This document shows positions 59,504 to 64,000 of a DNA stretch of 64,000 nt, one piece after another. Below the pieces are notes generated by a model that saw only the letters and a list, made by a program, of their open reading frames with translations, had not been told where the DNA came from and did no database searches. This DNA is from Pseudoscardovia suis (GTDB taxonomy: Bacteria; Actinomycetota; Actinomycetes; Actinomycetales; Bifidobacteriaceae), in assembly GCF_002797875.1 (NCBI RefSeq), contig NZ_PGFC01000002.1, forward strand, positions 248,001-312,000, written 5' to 3'. Each line of letters starts with the position of its first letter. The first letter of the stretch is position 1. Made by a program: the position numbers and the translations under genes.

Positions 59504-60154
59504 ATGGCTAACGAAAAGAATCGCGTTGCTCTCGTGGGCACGAAGCTCGGTATGTCCCAAGTGTGGGACGAGAACGGCTTCTTCGTCCCCGTCACCCTCG
59601 TGGATGTCTCCACGAACGTTGTGACCGCTGTCAAGACCGACGAAACCGATGGCTATCAGGCTATCCAGCTCGGCTACGGCGAAATCGATCCTGCGAAGGT
59701 TACCAAGCCTCTTGCAGGTCACTTCAAGAAGGCTGGCGTCACGCCGCGCCGTCACCTCGTCGAGGTGCGCACTGCTGATGCCGCTGATTACAAGACCGGT
59801 CAGGAGCTGACCGCTGAGGTGTTCGCTGAGGGCGCCACGGTTGACGTCACCGGCACCACGCGCGGCAAGGGCTTCGCTGGCACCATCAAGCGCTGGGGCT
59901 TCAAGTCCTATCGTCGTACCCACGGCTCGCACAAGAACGAACGCCGTCCCGGTTCTGTCGGCGCATGCGCTACTCCGTCCCGCATTCTCAAGGGCAAGCG
60001 CATGGCTGGCCGCATGGGCCACGCAACCAACACCGTGCTGAACCTCACTGTCGTCTCCTCTGACGCCGAGAAGGGCATCCTTGCTGTCAAGGGCGCCATC
60101 CCCGGTCCCAAGGGCGGCATCGTTGTGGTTCGCTCTGCAGTGAAGGGAGCCTGA
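59504..60154 (+). CDS. rplC: 50S ribosomal protein L3
   Basis: Early-assembly protein whose loop reaches the peptidyl-transferase centre. The 216 residues show [13 protein letters not shown] at the start and the [14 protein letters not shown] and [24 protein letters not shown] loop of the tip region. ATG 59504 follows GGAGGA. It is the second gene of the operon. Confidence 0.99.
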   Translation: MANEKNRVALVGTKLGMSQVWDENGFFVPVTLVDVSTNVVTAVKTDETDGYQAIQLGYGEIDPAKVTKPLAGHFKKAGVTPRRHLVEVRTADAADYKTGQELTAEVFAEGATVDVTGTTRGKGFAGTIKRWGFKSYRRTHGSHKNERRPGSVGACATPSRILKGKRMAGRMGHATNTVLNLTVVSSDAEKGILAVKGAIPGPKGGIVVVRSAVKGA

Positions 60155-60160
60155 ATTTAA

Positions 60161-60808
60161 ATGGCTAACGTTACTCTGAACGTCACCGACGCAACGGGCC
60201 AGGCTGCAGGCACCGTCGATGCACCGGCCGAGGTCTTCGGCATCGAGTTCGACGATGTGCGCAAGCACGTCCCGCTCGTGCACCAGGTCGTCATCGCACA
60301 GCTCGCTGCTGCACGTCGTGGCACGCACGCTGTCAAGAATCGCGCTCGCATCTCCGGCGGCGGCAAGAAGCCGTACAAGCAGAAGGGCACCGGTCGCGCT
60401 CGTCAGGGCTCCATCCGCGCTCCTCAGTTCGCCGGCGGCGCAGTCGTGCATGGCCCGGTGCCGCGCGACTACTCCCAGCGCACCCCCAAGAAGATGAAGG
60501 CTGCTGCTCTGCGCTATGTCCTGTCGGACCGCGCTAACGCTGGTCGTCTTCATGTTGTGGACTTCGCTCTGACCGAGCCGTCCACCAAGAAGGCGAAGGC
60601 CGCCCTGGTGCCTGTCGTCTCGGATCGTTTCACTACCGTCGTGCTTGGTCGTGAAGAGCTCAACACGTACCTGTCCGTGCGTAACCTGCGCACCGTGCAC
60701 GTGCTGTTCGCCGATCAGCTCAACACGTACGATGTGGTCACCGCCGAGGACGTCGTCTTCTCCAAGGAAGGCTACGAAGCCTTCGTCAATGGCAAGAAGG
60801 AGGCCTGA
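60161..60808 (+). CDS. rplD: 50S ribosomal protein L4
   Basis: Lines the exit tunnel. The 215 residues contain the tunnel loop with [19 protein letters not shown] and [14 protein letters not shown], and the extra-ribosomal C-terminal part. In E. coli L4 represses the S10 operon; that is not shown here. Separated from rplC by 6 bases. Confidence 0.98.
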   Translation: MANVTLNVTDATGQAAGTVDAPAEVFGIEFDDVRKHVPLVHQVVIAQLAAARRGTHAVKNRARISGGGKKPYKQKGTGRARQGSIRAPQFAGGAVVHGPVPRDYSQRTPKKMKAAALRYVLSDRANAGRLHVVDFALTEPSTKKAKAALVPVVSDRFTTVVLGREELNTYLSVRNLRTVHVLFADQLNTYDVVTAEDVVFSKEGYEAFVNGKKEA

Positions 60809-60813
60809 TTTCC

Positions 60814-61110
60814 ATGGTGGCAGTTCACAAGCCCGCACACGACATCATCCTCAAGCCTGTTGTCTCCGAGAAGAGCTATGCGCTCTCCGATCGCGGCCAG
60901 TACACGTTCGTCGTGGCCAAGGACGCGAACAAGGTGCAGATTAAGCAGGCAATCGAAGAGATCTTCAAGGTCAAGGTCACCTCGGTCAACACCCTCAACC
61001 GTGCAGGCAAGCGTGTCCGCACCCGTTACGGTTACGGCCAGCGCGATTCCCAGAAGCGCGCAATCGTCACCGTTGCTGAGGGTCAGTCGATCGACATCTT
61101 TGGCAACTGA
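60814..61110 (+). CDS. rplW: 50S ribosomal protein L23
   Basis: Tunnel-exit protein that docks trigger factor and SRP. The 98 residues show [36 protein letters not shown] and [18 protein letters not shown], including the Glu that contacts trigger factor near residue 18. GTG or ATG near 60814, 5 bases after rplD. Confidence 0.98.
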   Translation: MVAVHKPAHDIILKPVVSEKSYALSDRGQYTFVVAKDANKVQIKQAIEEIFKVKVTSVNTLNRAGKRVRTRYGYGQRDSQKRAIVTVAEGQSIDIFGN

Positions 61111-61140
61111 AGGCTAGCCGAGAAAGTTAGGAACTAAATT

Positions 61141-61971
<831 letters not shown>

Positions 61972-61986
61972 GGGAGTGTCACACAG

Positions 61987-62265
61987 ATGACTCGTAGCAT
62001 CAAGAAGGGCCCCTTCGTCGACGCCCACTTGCAGAAGAAGGTCGACGAGCAGAACGAGAAGGGCACGCACAACGTCATCAAGACGTGGTCGCGCCGTTCG
62101 ATGATCACCCCTGATTTCATCGGACACACCTTCGCTGTTCACGATGGTCGCAAGCACGTGCCCGTGTTCGTGACCGAAGCAATGGTTGGTCACAAGCTCG
62201 GTGAGTTCGCTCCTACGCGTACTTTCCGTGGCCATGTGAAGGATGACAAGAAGGCACGCCGCTAA
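61987..62265 (+). CDS. rpsS: 30S ribosomal protein S19
   Basis: Small-subunit head protein. The 92 residues show [18 protein letters not shown], the [32 protein letters not shown] block and the terminal [15 protein letters not shown] 61987 is 15 bases after rplB. Confidence 0.99.
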   Translation: MTRSIKKGPFVDAHLQKKVDEQNEKGTHNVIKTWSRRSMITPDFIGHTFAVHDGRKHVPVFVTEAMVGHKLGEFAPTRTFRGHVKDDKKARR

Positions 62266-62287
62266 AGGCGAGGAAGAGTAGAGACAC

Positions 62288-62647
62288 ATGGAAGCTAAAG
62301 CAGTTGCTCGTCACGTCCGCGTGACGCCGCGCAAGGCTCGCCGCATGGTCGACCTCATCCGAGGCAAGCAGGCGGAAGAAGCCATCAACATCCTCAAGTT
62401 CGCGCCCCAGGACGCTTCGGTGCCGGTGCTCAAGGTTCTTGAGTCCGCCATCGCAAACGCCCGCGTGAAGGCTGAGCGCGCCAACGAGCAGTTCCACGAG
62501 AACGAGCTCGTTGTGACCGAGACCTACGTGGACGAGGGCGTGACCCTCAAGCGTTTCCGCGCTCGTGCGCAGGGACGTGCAGCCCGTATCAACAAGCGCA
62601 CCAGCCACATCACCGTGGTCGTCGCCGACAAGGAAGGAACCCGCTAA
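62288..62647 (+). CDS. rplV: 50S ribosomal protein L22
   Basis: Exit-tunnel protein with a long beta hairpin. The 119 residues begin [27 protein letters not shown] and contain [11 protein letters not shown] and the hairpin [22 protein letters not shown] 62288; its stop is immediately followed by the rpsC ATG. Confidence 0.99.
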   Translation: MEAKAVARHVRVTPRKARRMVDLIRGKQAEEAINILKFAPQDASVPVLKVLESAIANARVKAERANEQFHENELVVTETYVDEGVTLKRFRARAQGRAARINKRTSHITVVVADKEGTR

Positions 62648-63466
62648 ATGGGACAGAAGATTAACCCGTTCGGCTACCGTCTCGGCGTCACCGAATCTCA
62701 CCGCAGCAAGTGGTTCTCCGATTCCGTCAAGCCGGGAGAGCGTTACAGCGATTTCGTGCTTGAGGATGACAAGATCCGCAAGGCCATGAACAAGGACCTG
62801 GAGCGTGCCGGTGTTTCCCGCATCGTCATCTCCCGCACTCGTGACCGTGTGCAGGTCGACATCCACACCGCTCGCCCGGGCATCGTCATCGGACGTCGTG
62901 GTGCAGAGGCCGATCGCGTGCGTGCCAAGCTTGAGAAGCTCACTGGCAAGCAGGTTCAGCTCAACATCTATGAGGTGAAGAACGCTGACCTGGACGCTCA
63001 GCTCGTTGCACAGTCCATCGCTGAGCAGCTGACCAACCGCGTGACCTTCCGTCGCGCGATGCGCAAGGCTCAGCAGGACGCAATGCGCGCAGGCGCCAAG
63101 GGCATCCGTATCAAGCTGTCCGGCCGCCTCGGTGGTGCTGAAATGAGCCGTTCCGAGTTCTATCGCGAGGGTCGCGTTCCGCTTCAGACGCTTCGCGCTC
63201 TCATTGACTATGGCTTCTTCGAGGCTCGCACCACGTACGGCCGCATCGGCGTGAAGGTGTGGATCTACAAGGGCGACATGACGGACGAGGAGTTCGAGGA
63301 GCAGCAGGCTCAGCAGAACAACCGTGGCCGTCGTGGTGACCGTCGTCCGCGCGGCAACCGCCGTGCTGCCAAGGAAGCAGCAACCGAGAACAAGCCGCAG
63401 GAAGCCCAGGCGGCTCCTGCAGCCGCTGCGGAGGCTCCCGCAGCCGCAACGGAAGCAAAGGAGTGA
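62648..63466 (+). CDS. rpsC: 30S ribosomal protein S3
   Basis: Small-subunit protein at the mRNA entry, with a KH domain ([18 protein letters not shown]). The 272 residues begin [12 protein letters not shown] and contain [21 protein letters not shown] and [11 protein letters not shown]. The last 50 residues form an Arg/Gly then Ala/Pro/Glu-rich tail (about residues 220-272), longer than in E. coli S3 but common in actinobacteria. Confidence 0.99.
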   Translation: MGQKINPFGYRLGVTESHRSKWFSDSVKPGERYSDFVLEDDKIRKAMNKDLERAGVSRIVISRTRDRVQVDIHTARPGIVIGRRGAEADRVRAKLEKLTGKQVQLNIYEVKNADLDAQLVAQSIAEQLTNRVTFRRAMRKAQQDAMRAGAKGIRIKLSGRLGGAEMSRSEFYREGRVPLQTLRALIDYGFFEARTTYGRIGVKVWIYKGDMTDEEFEEQQAQQNNRGRRGDRRPRGNRRAAKEAATENKPQEAQAAPAAAAEAPAAATEAKE

Positions 63467-63470
63467 CCTG

Positions 63471-63890
63471 ATGCTGATTCCTAAGAGGGTCAAGTATCGC
63501 AAGCAGCAGCGTCCTACGCGTTCTGGCATGTCCAAGGGTGGCAATGAAATCGCTTTCGGCGATTACGGCATCCAGGCACTCGCCCCCGCGTACATCACGA
63601 ATCGTCAGATTGAAGCTGCTCGTATCGCCATGACGCGTTACATCAAGCGCGGTGGTCGTGTGTGGATCACGATCTTCCCTGACCGCCCGCTGACCAAGCA
63701 CGCTCTCGGTTCCCGAATGGGTTCCGGTAAGGGTGCTCCGGAATTCTGGATCGCCAACGTGCGTCCTGGCCGTGTCATGTTCGAAATCGGTGGCGTCCCC
63801 GAGGACGTCGCTCACGAGGCTCTTCGTCGTGCAATCGACAAGATGCCGATGAAGTGCAGGATCATTGCTCGTGAAGGCGGTGAAAACTGA
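63471..63890 (+). CDS. rplP: 50S ribosomal protein L16
   Basis: Protein near the A site. The 139 residues start at ATG 63471 ([18 protein letters not shown]) after AAAGGAG; upstream frame is the S3 tail. Key blocks are [33 protein letters not shown] and [18 protein letters not shown]. Its stop overlaps the rpmC start. Confidence 0.99.
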   Translation: MLIPKRVKYRKQQRPTRSGMSKGGNEIAFGDYGIQALAPAYITNRQIEAARIAMTRYIKRGGRVWITIFPDRPLTKHALGSRMGSGKGAPEFWIANVRPGRVMFEIGGVPEDVAHEALRRAIDKMPMKCRIIAREGGEN

Positions 63891-64000
63891 TGATCGGAAC
63901 TGCTGAATACAGCATCGAGAATCTCAACGCTAAGACCAACGCTGAAATCGAGGGCGCTCTCAAGAAGTCCAAGGAGGAGCTTTTCAACCTCCGCTTCCAG
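63890..64000 (+). CDS. rpmC: 50S ribosomal protein L29, 3' end cut by window
   Basis: The ATG at 63890 overlaps the rplP stop by one base. The first 37 residues ([20 protein letters not shown], then KSKEELFNLRFQ) match L29, whose hallmark is the E-x-L-F-N-L-R-F-Q helix. The gene runs off the window. Confidence 0.95.
   Translation, partial: MIGTAEYSIENLNAKTNAEIEGALKKSKEELFNLRFQ

Overview
The window reads as a high-G+C Gram-positive chromosome from an actinobacterium, most likely Bifidobacterium (genus is an inference). Grounds: actinobacterial gene orders (DUF2469-rplS-lepB-rnhB; fmdB / 5-formyl-THF cyclo-ligase / rimJ-like / sepX-glpR-like; tRNA-Tyr-Thr-Met-rpmG-murB; fdxA-dapC), a groES gene behind a CIRCE element without groEL beside it, a DivIVA-type coiled-coil protein, a fused AdhE, and long Ala/Ser- or Arg/Asp-rich protein tails. 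Almost everything is on the + strand; the minus strand carries only a SAF-domain gene, fmdB, the cyclo-ligase and two tRNAs.

Layout. 1-3.7 kb: end of a GNAT gene, then DUF2469, rplS, lepB, rnhB. 3.8-6.5 kb: tRNA-Gly, an unknown membrane protein, a lipoprotein, mscL. 6.6-9.9 kb: rpsO and pnp, the latter with a very long Arg/Asp tail. 10-15.2 kb: DUF2726 protein, glycosyltransferase-like protein, aldo/keto reductase, PgeF/YfiH, ispD and a Pcp-like protein lacking its histidine. 15.4-21.3 kb: lower-G+C block with a secreted CBM26x3 / Ca-repeat / VWA protein and two membrane proteins. 21.5-28.1 kb: DivIVA-like protein, pepC, two tandem DAHP synthases, mtnN. 28.3-29.6 kb: L10 leader, rplJ, rplL. 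29.9-36.1 kb: FHA protein, a degenerate DUF4011-type helicase/nuclease and a 74-residue protein in one tight operon. 36.1-40.7 kb: SAF, fmdB, cyclo-ligase (minus), GNAT and SepX/GlpR-like (plus). 40.8-45.6 kb: groES, tRNAs, rpmG, murB, fdxA, dapC, tRNA-Ser. 45.8-54.5 kb: dinB, DUF2974 hydrolase, 2-hydroxyacid dehydrogenase, IMPACT protein, LRV/HEAT-like protein, malQ. 54.6-58.8 kb: rplM-rpsI and adhE. 59.2-64 kb: the S10 ribosomal operon from rpsJ into rpmC.

The best candidates for something undescribed are the FHA / dead-helicase operon (29950-36084) and the secreted CBM26-VWA locus (15422-21253). A third theme runs through the whole window: short tandem repeats of 11-20 bp sit in N-terminal coding tails, between genes, and directly across stop codons. 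Regulatory elements visible in the sequence include a CIRCE operator, an L10 leader attenuator, a TGTGA-N6-TCACA (Rex/CRP-type) palindrome before adhE, and an isolated pair of perfect DnaA boxes. Gaps over 300 bases are covered by their own entries.
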